NCBI GenBank assembly: GCA_036407095.1
Contig: DASWZV010000153.1
Span: 1-64,000, forward strand
DNA: 64,000 nt
Direction of reading: 5' to 3'
Source of the DNA: Gp6-AA40 sp036407095
GTDB taxonomy: Bacteria; Acidobacteriota; Vicinamibacteria; Vicinamibacterales; UBA2999
Positions 7,186-16,505 of this stretch are shown piece after piece. Position numbers and translations under genes: made by a program. The notes under the pieces were generated by a model. It did not search any database. It had not been told where the DNA came from and saw only the letters and a list, made by a program, of their open reading frames with translations. Within the stretch, counting starts at the first letter, position 1; every line of letters begins with the position of its first letter.

Positions 7186-9567
7186 ATGCGAACTGCCTTG
7201 TTTCCGCGAACTGCCTTGTTTCTCCTGTTTTGTCTCGCCGCTTCGCTCGCCCAAGCCGGACAGTCGGGCTTGTCCGGGGTCGTCAGAGATGAAGCCGGCG
7301 GCGTGGTGTCGGGCGCATCGGTCAGTGTGGTCGGTGCCTCGGGTGTCGAGCAGCAGACGCTCTCGGGTCCGGACGGGCGCTTTTCACTGCCGGCCGTGCC
7401 GAGCGGAACCCCGACGCTCGTCGTTCGCGCCGGCGGGTTCGCCGAGTGGTCGCAGCCGGTCACGAACCGCGAAGTCGACGTGGTGCTCAAGCTCGCCAGT
7501 CTCTTTGAAACGGTCACAGTGACGCCGACACGCAGCGAGAAGCGTCTGGGCGAGGTCCCGGTCAGCGTGAACGTCGTCGAGAAGGAAGAGATTCAGCAGT
7601 CACCTGCCATCGTTGCCGACGATGTGCTGCGTCAGGTGCCGACCTTCAGCCTGTTCCGCAGGAGCAGCAGTCTGTCGTCGCATCCGACGGCGCAGGGGGT
7701 ATCGCTCCGCGGCATCGGTCCGAGCGGCGTGAGCCGGACGCTCGTGCTCGTCGACGGCGTGCCGTTCAACGATCCGTTCGGTGGCTGGGTCTATTGGACA
7801 CGCGTGCCGCTCGAGAGCGTGGATCGCATCGAGGTGATCGATGGCTCGAGCTCGAGCCTGTACGGCAACTACGGCATGGGCGGCGTGATCAACATCGTCT
7901 CGGACCGGCCGGCGCGCCGGACGGTCGATTTCAAGACCCAGTACGGCAATCACAGCAGTCCGAAGGCCGACTTCTTCGCGAGCGATGTGTGGGGCAAGCT
8001 CGGGGCCTCGGTCGAAGGCAGCTACTTCGATACCGACGGCTTCCCAATCGTGATTGCGAACGAGCGCGGCATCATCGACAACAACGCGACGGTCGACTAC
8101 AAGAACACGAACGTCAAACTCGACTACCGGGCGAACGATCGCGTCAGCGCCTTCGGGCGCATCGGCTACTTCAAGGAGAACCGCGTCAACGGGAAGGTCG
8201 GCGAGGTCAACGACACGAAGTGGACCGCGGGCAGCGGCGGCGTGCGCGTCAAGTTGCCTGATGAGAGCGATCTGCAGGCGACTGTGTTCTCCGACTCGAA
8301 CACCTTCCACGCCACGTTCCTGGCCGTGAACCCCGCTCCGTATAACAACCCGGCCATCTATCCGTCGCGAAGCATCGTCCGGCTCGCGACCGATCAGACG
8401 GTGCCCACCGACTCGGTCGGCACGATGGTGCAGTGGTCGAGAAACTTCGGCCGGTTGCACTTCTTCAGCGCGGGACTGGACTGGAGGCGGGTGGACGGCG
8501 ACAGCCTCGAGGATGGGTATGTCAATGGCACTCCGATCGTGCTGGTTGGACCGACGGCGCCGGCGCTGCTCTCCTTCCATCGCATCTCCGGAGGCACGCA
8601 GCACAGCACGGGGCTCTTCGCGCAGGATGTCGTCTCGCTCAAGAACCTGGTGCTGACGTTCAGCGTGCGCGGCGACAGCTGGAAGAACTACAACGGCCAC
8701 ATCACCGAGACGTCGGCAACGACCGGCCTGCCGACGGCGAACAATCGAGGTGACCTCGCCGACAAGAGCGATACGGTCGCCAGTCCGCGGGTCGCGGCGC
8801 TCTATCGCCTGTCGGACAGAGTGTCGGTGTGGGGCGACGTCGGATATGGGTTCCGCGCGCCGACGCTCAACGAGCTGTATCGCCAGTTCAGCGTCGGTCT
8901 GATTCGCACGCTGGCCAACGAGACGCTTGGGCCCGAACGTCTGTTCGGCGGTGAAGCGGGCGTCAGGCTCGAGGCGACGCGTAACGTGTCGTACCGTTCG
9001 ACGTGGTACGACAACGGCGTGAAGAACCCGGTTGCCAACGTGACGATCGGCACGAACCTCCAGCAGCGTCAGAATCTCGGACGGACGCGCATTCGCGGCT
9101 GGCAGAACGATGTCGACACGCGCATCGGGCAGTACGTGCGAGTGTCTGCGGGGTATCTCTTCAACATCGCGAAGGTCACCGAGTACGACGCGGTTCCGGT
9201 TCCGGGCGTGACGTTCGTCGATCTCACCGGCCTGTATCTCCCGCAGGTCCCCAAGCATCGCGGCTCGTTCTCGCTGGCGTATCTCAACCCGAAGTACGTC
9301 AACCTCGCGCTGAGCGGCACCTTCTTCGGCCGCCAGTTCGACGACGATCAGAACGCCCGCGTGAAGCCGGGCGAAACGACACCAGGTCTGCCGCCCTACG
9401 GGCTGCTCGATCTCAGCGCCTCGCGCACGGTGACGCGCAACCTGGATGTGTTCTTCGGCGTACAGAACATGCTCGACCAGGAGTACTACGTGATGCTGGC
9501 GCCCACCTCGATCGGATCGCCGCGTCTGGTCAACGGCGGCATCCGCGTCAAATGGTCTGGTCAATAG
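7186..9567 (+). CDS. TonB-dependent receptor with N-terminal carboxypeptidase-regulatory domain
   Basis: 793 aa from the ATG at 7186; the upstream GTG at 7090 would add residues ahead of a clear signal peptide (TALFLLFCLAASLAQA). Residues about 25-100 are an Ig-like carboxypeptidase-regulatory domain (LSGVVRDEAGGVVSGA). Then come the TonB-box region VTVTPTRSEKRLGEVPVSV, a plug domain to about 235 (RGIGPSGVSRTLVLVDGVP, SSSLYGNYGMGGVINI), and a long outer-membrane barrel. The end, GIRVKWSGQ, is a plausible terminal strand. It imports an iron complex, vitamin or sugar across the outer membrane; the ligand cannot be read. It is divergent from the VWFA/cyaY unit. Confidence 0.93.
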   Translation: MRTALFPRTALFLLFCLAASLAQAGQSGLSGVVRDEAGGVVSGASVSVVGASGVEQQTLSGPDGRFSLPAVPSGTPTLVVRAGGFAEWSQPVTNREVDVVLKLASLFETVTVTPTRSEKRLGEVPVSVNVVEKEEIQQSPAIVADDVLRQVPTFSLFRRSSSLSSHPTAQGVSLRGIGPSGVSRTLVLVDGVPFNDPFGGWVYWTRVPLESVDRIEVIDGSSSSLYGNYGMGGVINIVSDRPARRTVDFKTQYGNHSSPKADFFASDVWGKLGASVEGSYFDTDGFPIVIANERGIIDNNATVDYKNTNVKLDYRANDRVSAFGRIGYFKENRVNGKVGEVNDTKWTAGSGGVRVKLPDESDLQATVFSDSNTFHATFLAVNPAPYNNPAIYPSRSIVRLATDQTVPTDSVGTMVQWSRNFGRLHFFSAGLDWRRVDGDSLEDGYVNGTPIVLVGPTAPALLSFHRISGGTQHSTGLFAQDVVSLKNLVLTFSVRGDSWKNYNGHITETSATTGLPTANNRGDLADKSDTVASPRVAALYRLSDRVSVWGDVGYGFRAPTLNELYRQFSVGLIRTLANETLGPERLFGGEAGVRLEATRNVSYRSTWYDNGVKNPVANVTIGTNLQQRQNLGRTRIRGWQNDVDTRIGQYVRVSAGYLFNIAKVTEYDAVPVPGVTFVDLTGLYLPQVPKHRGSFSLAYLNPKYVNLALSGTFFGRQFDDDQNARVKPGETTPGLPPYGLLDLSASRTVTRNLDVFFGVQNMLDQEYYVMLAPTSIGSPRLVNGGIRVKWSGQ

Positions 9568-9598
9568 CGAATCGTCAGCGGGTCATGCCGCGGACCTG

Positions 9599-10513
9599 AT
9601 GCGTCTCATCGTAGCGGCGGCGCTCGCGCTTGCAGCGGCGGTGCCAGGGCAGCCACCTTCGCGCGATGCGCTCCGGCGGCCAGGGCCCTCGCGCGATGCG
9701 CTACAGAGGCCAGAAGCGCAGTCGACATCGCCGGATCTGCTCGCGCGCGTTTCGGCGTACGTCGGCGCCTTCTACAGCAGGTTCGGATCGATCGTCGCCG
9801 AGGAGCGCTACGAGCAGACGATTCGGCGCTCACCCGGATCGATCGGCACCACGCTGCAGCGCGGTGGCGGCGGCCCTGTGTCGACGACCCTGGTGTCCGA
9901 CTTCCTCCTCGTCCAGGTGCCAGGCGAAGGCTGGCTGCCGTTCCGTGACGTCTTCGAGCGCGACGGTCAGCCGGTTCGCGATCGCGAAGAGCGGCTGGCG
10001 AAGATCTTTCTGAGCGGATCGCGCGCGTCGCTCGATCAAGCGCGTGCGATCATGAATGAGAGCGCACGCTACAACATCGGCAACGTTCAGCGAAACATCA
10101 ACGTACCCACGCTCGCGTTGACGTTCCTCGCCGACGGCCAGCGGACGCACTTCGCGTTCAAGCTCGGGAAGCCGGATGACGACGGAGCGGTCATCGACTT
10201 TCGCGAAACAGCCCGTCCGACCTACGTCAGAACAACCAACGACCGCGACCTTCCCGTGAACGGCCGTCTCTGGGTCGACGAGCAGACGGGCACCATCCGC
10301 CGCACCGAGCTGCACGCGGTCGACACGGACGTCGAGGCGCACATCACGGTCACCTATCTGCAGGACCAGGGACTCGGCTTGTGGGTGCCGGCGCGGATGG
10401 AGGAACGCTACAAGCGCGGCCGCGATCCGCTCGAAGTGCGTGGAATTGCCACCTACTCGCGGTTCCGGCGCTTCGAGGTCAGGACGAGCGAGAACATCGA
10501 TGACCCCAAATAG
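9599..10513 (+). CDS. Secreted protein of unknown function
   Basis: 304 aa with an Ala-rich signal peptide (about 1-18). A short internal duplication follows it (PSRDALRRPG / PSRDALQRPE, about 20-40), encoded by a 27-bp tandem repeat with GCGCGATGCGCT. The body has SKFGSIVAEERYEQ-like character and a beta-rich C-terminal half (RLWVDEQTGTIRRTELH, ITVTYLQDQGLGLWVPARM) reminiscent of LolA/LolB-type folds of outer-membrane lipoprotein sorting. That resemblance is impressionistic. It lies 31 bp after the TonB receptor on the same strand and is probably co-transcribed. Confidence 0.75.
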   Translation: MRLIVAAALALAAAVPGQPPSRDALRRPGPSRDALQRPEAQSTSPDLLARVSAYVGAFYSRFGSIVAEERYEQTIRRSPGSIGTTLQRGGGGPVSTTLVSDFLLVQVPGEGWLPFRDVFERDGQPVRDREERLAKIFLSGSRASLDQARAIMNESARYNIGNVQRNINVPTLALTFLADGQRTHFAFKLGKPDDDGAVIDFRETARPTYVRTTNDRDLPVNGRLWVDEQTGTIRRTELHAVDTDVEAHITVTYLQDQGLGLWVPARMEERYKRGRDPLEVRGIATYSRFRRFEVRTSENIDDPK

Positions 10514-10544
10514 GTTGCCGCGCCTTTTGAGTATCATGGCTTTT

Positions 10545-11570
10545 ATGAAGAGAGCGCTGTTTCTGGCCGCCATCCTCTCCCTCTTCGCCTGCTCATCCGC
10601 GCCCGCCCAGTCGGGCAGCGAGGTCGCCGCCAAAGTCGGCAGCAAGTCGGTCACGACCAAGGAACTCGACGAGCGATGGAGCAAGGACGATCCGGCAGGG
10701 CAGGCCGAGGCGACGCAGAAGACGTACGACGGCCGGCGCGCGGCGCTCGATGCGATCATCGCGGAAACCGCCATTGCGGATGCGGCGAAAGCCAAGGGCA
10801 TGACCCCCGACGCGTACGAGACGGCGGAAGTTGCGAAGCGGCTCAAGACTGTGACCGACTCCGATGTGGCGGCCTTCTATCAGGCGAACATCAACCAGAT
10901 GCAAGGACGTTCGCTGGAGGTGATGTCGCCGGCGATCAACCGCTTCCTCACCGAGCAGCAGCGCGAGATCGCGCGTCAATCGCTCATCACCGAGCTGCGC
11001 AAGAGCGGTCCCGCCGTGAGCGTGATGTTCGATGCTCCGCGACGGAGCGTTGCGGTCGATCCGGCCGATCCCACCATCGGGAACAAGGCGGCTCCCATCA
11101 CGTTGATCGAGTTCGCCGATTTCCAGTGCCCGTACTGCGGACGTGTCGCGCCGACCATCAAGAAGCTGCGTGAGACGTATGGCGACAAAGTGCGGCTGGT
11201 GTGGAAGGATTTCCCGCTGACACAGATCCACCCGCAGGCGTTCAAGGCAGGCGAGGCCGCGCACTGCGCGGGCGATCAGGGCAAGTACTGGGAATACCAC
11301 GACCGCCTGTTTGCCAATCAGCAGTCACTGATGCCAGAAGACCTGAAGAAGCACGCCGCCGATCTCGGGCTGGATGCGGCGGCGTTTGCCGCCTGCCTCG
11401 ACACCTCGAAGTACGGCGAGCGCGTGCGCGACGGCGTCGCGGAAGGCGCGCGGCTCGGTGTCAATTCGACGCCGATGTTCTACGTCAACGGTCGTATCGT
11501 TTCAGGCGCGCAGCCGTATGAGGCGTTCGTATCGGTGATCGATGAGGAACTCGCGCGCGCGAAGAAGTAG
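10545..11570 (+). CDS. DsbA-like thiol oxidoreductase lipoprotein with SurA-like N-terminal segment
   Basis: 341 aa from the ATG at 10545; an in-frame ATG at 10536 is also possible. Residues 1-16 are a lipoprotein signal with lipobox LFAC (Cys16). Residues about 24-150 look like the N-terminal helical segment of SurA/parvulin chaperones (VAAKVGSKSVTTKELDERW, AIIAETAIADAAKAKGM). Residues 165-341 are a DsbA/DsbG-type thioredoxin domain with the redox site CPYC (Cys195, Cys198) and the cis-Pro loop STPMFYVNG. It probably acts as a membrane-anchored periplasmic disulfide enzyme. The 5' end follows the previous gene by about 30 bp. Confidence 0.9.
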   Translation: MKRALFLAAILSLFACSSAPAQSGSEVAAKVGSKSVTTKELDERWSKDDPAGQAEATQKTYDGRRAALDAIIAETAIADAAKAKGMTPDAYETAEVAKRLKTVTDSDVAAFYQANINQMQGRSLEVMSPAINRFLTEQQREIARQSLITELRKSGPAVSVMFDAPRRSVAVDPADPTIGNKAAPITLIEFADFQCPYCGRVAPTIKKLRETYGDKVRLVWKDFPLTQIHPQAFKAGEAAHCAGDQGKYWEYHDRLFANQQSLMPEDLKKHAADLGLDAAAFAACLDTSKYGERVRDGVAEGARLGVNSTPMFYVNGRIVSGAQPYEAFVSVIDEELARAKK

Positions 11571-11576
11571 TCTCCG

Positions 11577-11606
11577 ACGCGCACGCTGAAGCGTGCGCTC
11601 TACGGC
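11577..11606. repeat. Palindromic repeat between convergent genes
   Basis: GCGCACGCTGAAGCGTGCGC (11579-11598) is a hairpin with 9-bp arms and a GA centre, followed by TCTACGG. It shares the CT-GA-AG centre and the CTCTACG flank with the repeat at 43.75 kb. It lies between the convergent DsbA-like and quinone reductase genes and could act as a bidirectional terminator, although no T tract is present. The TAG stop of the quinone reductase falls in its CTCTAC flank. Confidence 0.75.
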
Positions 11607-12559
11607 ACCAATACGATCTTTCCGAGCGCACGACCTTCCATCACCTCGACGTGCGCCTTCACCGCATCGGCGAGCGGGAACTCCTTGCCGATCGCGGGAT
11701 TCAACGCTCCGTTCTCGAGGCCCGCGATCAGGCCCGAGTGGATTTCATGGAACTCCTCGCGGGTCGCGTTGAACAGCGTCATCCCGAGGATCGCCCCATC
11801 GCGGGGCATCGTCTTGCGCGGGTCGATTTCGACGCGCCCCCGGCTGCCGATCACGACGACCCGGCCGTGCATGCCGAGCACGTCGAGATCCTGGTCCAGG
11901 TTCACGTTCGCCAGCATCTCGAGGACGATGTCGACGCCTTTGTTGCCGGTCAGCGGCAGCACGTGTTGCAGGTAGTCCGGCTCTCGGTGGTTGAGGACGT
12001 GGTGTGCGCCGTGATTGCGCACGAGCGCGATCCCTTCGGGGGTGCCCGCGGTTGCGATCACGCGCAGCCCGTGCGCGCGTGCGATCTGCACCGCTCCAGC
12101 GCCGACGCCGCCGCTCGCCCCGTGCACGAGCAGGGTTTCGCCGGCACGCGCATGAGCGCGAATGAACAGCGCCCGCCACGCCGTCGCGTACGGCACGCCG
12201 AGCGCCGCACCCTGCTGGAACGAGATGCGATCCGGCAGCGGGTTCACCTGCCACTCGTCGCACACGGCCAGTTCGGCGTAGGTGCCGGGAACGGCGTGAG
12301 CGTAGACGCGCGCACCCTTTGAGAAGCGCGTAGCTCCGGCACCGACGCTTTCGACAGCGCCGCCAAGGTCGGCCCCGGGGACATATGGAAGCGAGGGCTT
12401 GCGCGCATACGTGCCCGAACGGATGTAGGCGTCGACCGGGTTGACGCCGGCGGCGCGCACGCGAATGAGGACCTGCCCCGGTCCCGGCGTCGGATCCGGC
12501 AGGTCCTCGAACTTCATGACGTCAGGTGGTCCGAAGGATCGGACGATGATGGCTTTCAT
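11600..12559 (-). CDS. NADPH:quinone reductase-like zinc-independent alcohol dehydrogenase (MDR)
   Basis: 319 aa. GroES-like N-terminal domain with VRAAGVNPVDAYIRSG, then PYVPGADLGGAVESVGAG. The nucleotide-binding motif is VHGASGGVGAGAVQIARAHG, with the AxGGVG signature of quinone oxidoreductases. Zinc-site Cys/His residues of alcohol dehydrogenases are absent. It reduces quinones or enones with NADPH in the cytoplasm. The stop codon falls in a repeat at the convergent junction with the DsbA-like gene. Substrate unknown. Confidence 0.92.
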   Translation of the reverse strand: MKAIIVRSFGPPDVMKFEDLPDPTPGPGQVLIRVRAAGVNPVDAYIRSGTYARKPSLPYVPGADLGGAVESVGAGATRFSKGARVYAHAVPGTYAELAVCDEWQVNPLPDRISFQQGAALGVPYATAWRALFIRAHARAGETLLVHGASGGVGAGAVQIARAHGLRVIATAGTPEGIALVRNHGAHHVLNHREPDYLQHVLPLTGNKGVDIVLEMLANVNLDQDLDVLGMHGRVVVIGSRGRVEIDPRKTMPRDGAILGMTLFNATREEFHEIHSGLIAGLENGALNPAIGKEFPLADAVKAHVEVMEGRALGKIVLVP

Positions 12560-12581
12560 GCCATCGAACTATACGACGGAC

Positions 12582-13316
12582 TCAGCGCCGTTGGCGGGCC
12601 GCCAGCCGCCAGGGGAGTATGACGGACTCGCGGATGACGCCGCTGGAGAGCTTCGATCGGCCCAACCGCCGCTCGGTGAATGTGATCGGCACCTCGACGA
12701 TGCGAGCCCCCGCCTCCCTGGCCGCCCATGTCATTTCGACCTGGAACGCATAGCCATCCGAGACGATCCGGTCGAGCGGCAGGCGCGCCAGCAGCGCGCG
12801 GCTCCAGCAGCGGAATCCGCTGGTGCAGTCGCGCACCGGAAGCCGTGTGATGCTCCGGACGTACCAGTTCGCGAGTCGGCTCAATACGACGCGATGCGCG
12901 GGCCAGTTTCGCAACATGCCGCCAGGCACGTATCGCGAACCGATGACGAGGTCGGCGGTGCGGCTCGCGTCCAGCAGCCGGGGCAGCTGTGAGGGGTCGT
13001 GCGAGAAGTCGCAGTCCATCTGGCAGATGTGTGTGATATCGGATGCCAGGGCCATGCGGATCCCGTCGACGTACGACCGCCCGTAGCCGCGAAGGCCGGT
13101 GCGACGGAGCACAGACGCTCGTCCGCCAGTGGCCGCTGCGGTCACCGCCGCGGCGTCCGCGGTACCGTCGGGGGACGCATCATCGACCACGAGCACCCGG
13201 ACCCCCTCGATGGCCAGCAAGGCCTCGATCAGCGGCGATACGTTGTCGCGCTCGTTGTAGGTAGGGACGATGACGAGCGGCCTCAGGGCGTCGTCCTCAC
13301 GGCCACACGAGCGCAC
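12582..13316 (-). CDS. Family 2 glycosyltransferase, polyprenol-phosphate mannose synthase type
   Basis: 244 aa, GTG start at 13316. GT-A fold with VIVPTYNERDNV, VVDDASPDGTA, the metal-binding region QMDCDFSHDP (about 97-106) and the acceptor-loop residues GSRYVPGG and TSGFRCW, all characteristic of dolichol/polyprenol-phosphate mannose synthases. There is no C-terminal membrane domain, so it is the short soluble type. It probably transfers mannose or glucose from a nucleotide sugar to a lipid carrier at the inner face of the membrane. It lies 22 bp upstream of the quinone reductase on the same strand. Confidence 0.9.
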   Translation of the reverse strand: MRSCGREDDALRPLVIVPTYNERDNVSPLIEALLAIEGVRVLVVDDASPDGTADAAAVTAAATGGRASVLRRTGLRGYGRSYVDGIRMALASDITHICQMDCDFSHDPSQLPRLLDASRTADLVIGSRYVPGGMLRNWPAHRVVLSRLANWYVRSITRLPVRDCTSGFRCWSRALLARLPLDRIVSDGYAFQVEMTWAAREAGARIVEVPITFTERRLGRSKLSSGVIRESVILPWRLAARQRR

Positions 13317-13608
13317 GCGACGGATAGCCTGCGCGAATCGCGTCGCTCATCTGAATCGGTCGGAGACGGGACATTCCAGCAGCGGCGTTCCTCGATACCC
13401 GAAGGGCTCGCCGGAGTAATTGTATGCGTCTTCTACGATCCCGAAGGGCTGGTCGAGCCGATTCGCATGACGCGAACGCTCGAGCGGATCAGCGGCTTCG
13501 AGGAAGGCGAAGCATAGGAGTACACGAGCAGGCCTGCAGCGGCCGAAGGAGAAGGAACTGATCGAGTTCGACTGACCACGACTATCATGGCGGGAGAAGA
13601 GCAACGCA
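13317..13608. other. Intergenic stretch without a supported gene
   Basis: 292 bp between the divergent glycosyltransferase and VWFA genes. It must hold both promoters. Short open frames exist on both strands but none has a start with a ribosome site or family features. CCCGAAGGGCT-type words occur twice (near 13400 and 13440). Confidence 0.5.
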
Positions 13609-15489
13609 ATGCGCACGTCCCGCATTCCAGTCCTGCTCGTCCTGCTGCTCATCAGTGCGGCGCTGACGAGCGCGCAGGATCCGCCTCCGTCGCAGGGCGG
13701 CGCACAGGCGACGTTCCGCGGAGGCGTCAACGTCGTCCGTGTCGACGTCATCGCGAGCGATTCGCGCGGTAATCCGGTGACCGACCTCGCCAAGGAAGAG
13801 TTCGAGATCGTCGAAGACGGCCGGACGCAGACGATCGATCTGTTCCGGCAGATTCGAATCGACGCCACGGTGTCGGACTCCTCGCGGCCCCGGCAGGTGC
13901 TGAACCGGGACACGGAAGAACGCGAAGCGAGCCGTGACGACGTCAGGATCTTCGCCATCATGCTGGCCGATTACCAGGTGTGCGCCGAGCGCTCGCGTCT
14001 GGTCCGCGATGCGTTGGCAGGCTTCGTCGACAAGCTTGGCTCCAACGATCTGGTCGCGGTGATGAGCCCGCTGATGTCGGTCCGGGATCTGCTCTTCACC
14101 TACGACCACGATTCGATCGTGAGGACGATCCAGGGTTTCGAAGGACGGAAAGGCGATTACACGCCCCGGAACGCGATCGAAGAGGAGCACCTCAATCAGA
14201 TGCGGACCCCCGAGCCGATTCGTAACGCCGTCGTTCGCGACGCGCTCGAGGCGCTCGCCGTGCGGCTTGGATCGATGCGCGAGGGACGCAAGTCGCTCAT
14301 CTTCGTGAGCGAAGGCTTCCCCGCCGGCTGGTCCGCCAATCCGCAGCAGCTGCACGAGATCACGCGCGAGGCCAACCGTCATAACACATCGATCTACCCG
14401 CTCGATCCACGTGGGCTCGTTGCCGGCGACGGCGACGTGGCAGCGACGCTGCGTCCGGGATGCGGCCGTATGCCACCTTCGGCGTGGCTGCACCTCACGC
14501 AGGAGACGCTGCGGGAGCTGGCCGACGAAACCGATGGCCGCGCCATCGTCAATCGAAACTCGCTGGCCGAAGGCCTGGCGCAGATTCTTCGCGATTCGAG
14601 CCTCTACTACCTGCTCGGATACAGCTCGACGGCCTCGCAGACCGACGGCAAATTTCATCAGATTCGTGTGCGCGTGAAGCGGCCCAAAGTGGAGATCCGC
14701 GCCCGCAAGGGATACTGGGCCTCGACAGCCGAGGACGTCAGCCGTGCCGCCACTCCGGCGCCCGTCACTCCGCAGCCAATCCTCGATGCGCTTGGCGCAC
14801 TCGCCGCGCCCAATCAGGAAGGCAGAGTGGTGCGCACGTTCGTGGGACTTGCGCGCGGCGCTGAAGGCAAGGGGCGCGTGACGATCGTGTGGGAACCACT
14901 GTCTACAGGCGCCGGGCGAGGGGAGATGGCGGCGCGCGTTGCAGTCACTGCAACACGCCCTCGCGGGGAGAGCCTCTTCCAGAGCGGGCCCGACGATCTC
15001 GCTGCCGGCAACCTGCATCGCGTCTCCTTCGACGTTCCCCCGGGCTCGCTCGAGTTGACGATGACGGTGACCGATCGCGAGGGCAACACGATCGATCGCG
15101 AGAAGCGCGCGATCAGCGTGCCCGACTACACGGGTGCGGAGGCGGCTCTCGGGACTCTGCATTTCTACCGGGCTCGAACACCCCGCGAATTTCAGGCGCT
15201 TGCAGCTGGCGCGGATGCGACTCCGGTAGCCACGCGCGACTTTCCGCGCACCGAGCGTCTGTTGATCCGCTTCGATGTGTACACACCTGGCGGTGATGCA
15301 TCGCCGACCGCCGCGATACTCTCCCGCGCCGGCCGCAGGATGTTCGTCGTGCCGGTCACGCGCGCGACGGCCGGTGGGTCGCATCAGATCGATCTGGCGC
15401 TCAGTCCGCTTCCGGCGGGCGAGTACCTGCTCGAAGTCGCGGCTGCTCCGGATGGACCGCGCCAGCTCGCGGCATTTCGGATCCGTTGA
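13609..15489 (+). CDS. Secreted VWFA-related domain protein, degenerate MIDAS
   Basis: 626 aa with a signal peptide (about 1-23, ending LTSAQ). VWFA-related layout: GVNVVRVDVIASDSRGNPV, then FEIVEDGRTQTIDLF, an A-like domain (about 105-330) and TYYLLGYSS-type text at SSLYYLLGYSS. The usual DxSxS metal site reads LADYQV, so metal binding is probably lost. The C-terminal about 250 residues are beta-rich and unassigned. It stands alone on the plus strand, convergent with the next gene (28 bp gap). Exported, function unknown. Confidence 0.88.
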   Translation: MRTSRIPVLLVLLLISAALTSAQDPPPSQGGAQATFRGGVNVVRVDVIASDSRGNPVTDLAKEEFEIVEDGRTQTIDLFRQIRIDATVSDSSRPRQVLNRDTEEREASRDDVRIFAIMLADYQVCAERSRLVRDALAGFVDKLGSNDLVAVMSPLMSVRDLLFTYDHDSIVRTIQGFEGRKGDYTPRNAIEEEHLNQMRTPEPIRNAVVRDALEALAVRLGSMREGRKSLIFVSEGFPAGWSANPQQLHEITREANRHNTSIYPLDPRGLVAGDGDVAATLRPGCGRMPPSAWLHLTQETLRELADETDGRAIVNRNSLAEGLAQILRDSSLYYLLGYSSTASQTDGKFHQIRVRVKRPKVEIRARKGYWASTAEDVSRAATPAPVTPQPILDALGALAAPNQEGRVVRTFVGLARGAEGKGRVTIVWEPLSTGAGRGEMAARVAVTATRPRGESLFQSGPDDLAAGNLHRVSFDVPPGSLELTMTVTDREGNTIDREKRAISVPDYTGAEAALGTLHFYRARTPREFQALAAGADATPVATRDFPRTERLLIRFDVYTPGGDASPTAAILSRAGRRMFVVPVTRATAGGSHQIDLALSPLPAGEYLLEVAAAPDGPRQLAAFRIR

Positions 15490-15517
15490 CTCGCTCTGAA
15501 CCTCGCTCGCATCGAGT

Positions 15518-16339
15518 TCACTTGCGGCCGGCGGTCTCCCGTTCCTGCCTCTCGACGAACAGGCGACGCATCCACGGGCTGTTCTCCTGACAGATGTACT
15601 CCTGAATCTCTCCCCTCGGGTCCCACACGATGTCGAAGCCGATGGTCCACGGTTCTGTGTAAGCGCCGGGATCATCGATCGTGGCTTCGTATCGCAGGGT
15701 GTAGAGATCCTTGCGTGTGAACCGTTCGACGAGGTGCAGGCGATCGGTGTGTGGATCGCCGACCATATCGATCCAGCTGCCTTCGTTGAACCCGACGACA
15801 TCGATCACGAGCGTGTCGCCGTCCCAATGCCCGATCGAGTGACCGAGCCACGTCGGGTTGAGCGCATCGCCTTGCGGATGCGCGCGGCCGTCCGTGTAGA
15901 CGACGCGCCAGATGTGGGTACCGCCCTCGAAGATCATCACGATCCGCTTTTGTTGCGGCAGCTGGATGATCTCCATTGGAAACGGCGTCGTCATGAGACG
16001 CGGACCGCCGGGCGGCATGCAATAGCCTTCGGGATCGTACTTGGACTCTTCGCCGCGGCGCTGCATCGCAACCGCCTTCGCCCACGGTTGATAGGGAATC
16101 TCTTTCGGTTGCAGCAGGATCTGTTTGTAGTCGCGGATCTGTGAGAGGTGCCAGTAGCCGATGTTCGGTTCAACCGGTCCCAGGTTCGGTGTGCCGTCGG
16201 GTAGTCGCGGCGCGGGCGGATACGGTTTGGGTGGCAGCGTCGGAAGCGGGTTGACCTGCGCCGTCGCGACCGCGCCGATCAGCGACACCGCGACCACGGA
16301 AAGAGCACCAATGAATCGAACGGCAGGGATCAGTTTCAC
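15518..16339 (-). CDS. Secreted beta-rich protein of unknown function
   Basis: 273 aa from the GTG at 16339, which has AAGGAG a few bases upstream. Longer in-frame starts lack this and would bury the signal peptide (FIGALSVVAVSLIGAVATAQ). After a Pro-rich linker (NPLPTLPPKPYPPAPRLPDG) the body has CMPPGGPRLM, VMIFEGGTHIWRVVYTDGR and WDGDTLVIDVVGFNEGSW. The same plan (CxMPxxxP, then DGRxHP, then WEGDTL) is seen in the secreted protein at 62719-63687, so both belong to one family common in Acidobacteria. No enzymatic motif recognised. Confidence 0.82.
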   Translation of the reverse strand: MKLIPAVRFIGALSVVAVSLIGAVATAQVNPLPTLPPKPYPPAPRLPDGTPNLGPVEPNIGYWHLSQIRDYKQILLQPKEIPYQPWAKAVAMQRRGEESKYDPEGYCMPPGGPRLMTTPFPMEIIQLPQQKRIVMIFEGGTHIWRVVYTDGRAHPQGDALNPTWLGHSIGHWDGDTLVIDVVGFNEGSWIDMVGDPHTDRLHLVERFTRKDLYTLRYEATIDDPGAYTEPWTIGFDIVWDPRGEIQEYICQENSPWMRRLFVERQERETAGRK

Positions 16340-16505
16340 GGCTTCGCTCCTTGCGTGGCATACATCTACGTCGGACGTGAATCCCGGTGCAAGTGGTCTG
16401 CAAGGCCCCGATGCTTTTGCGGGCGCCGAGTTGGCTATCAGCAACCAGGCGGAGTAACCTAATCGCCCTCTTCGGTCAAGAAAACGCAGAGAGGGGTAAC
16501 ACGCA

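Noticed and set aside
13347..13608. Possible decayed gene between the glycosyltransferase and VWFA genes
   Set aside because: Short frames on both strands have no recognisable motif, start site or continuation.
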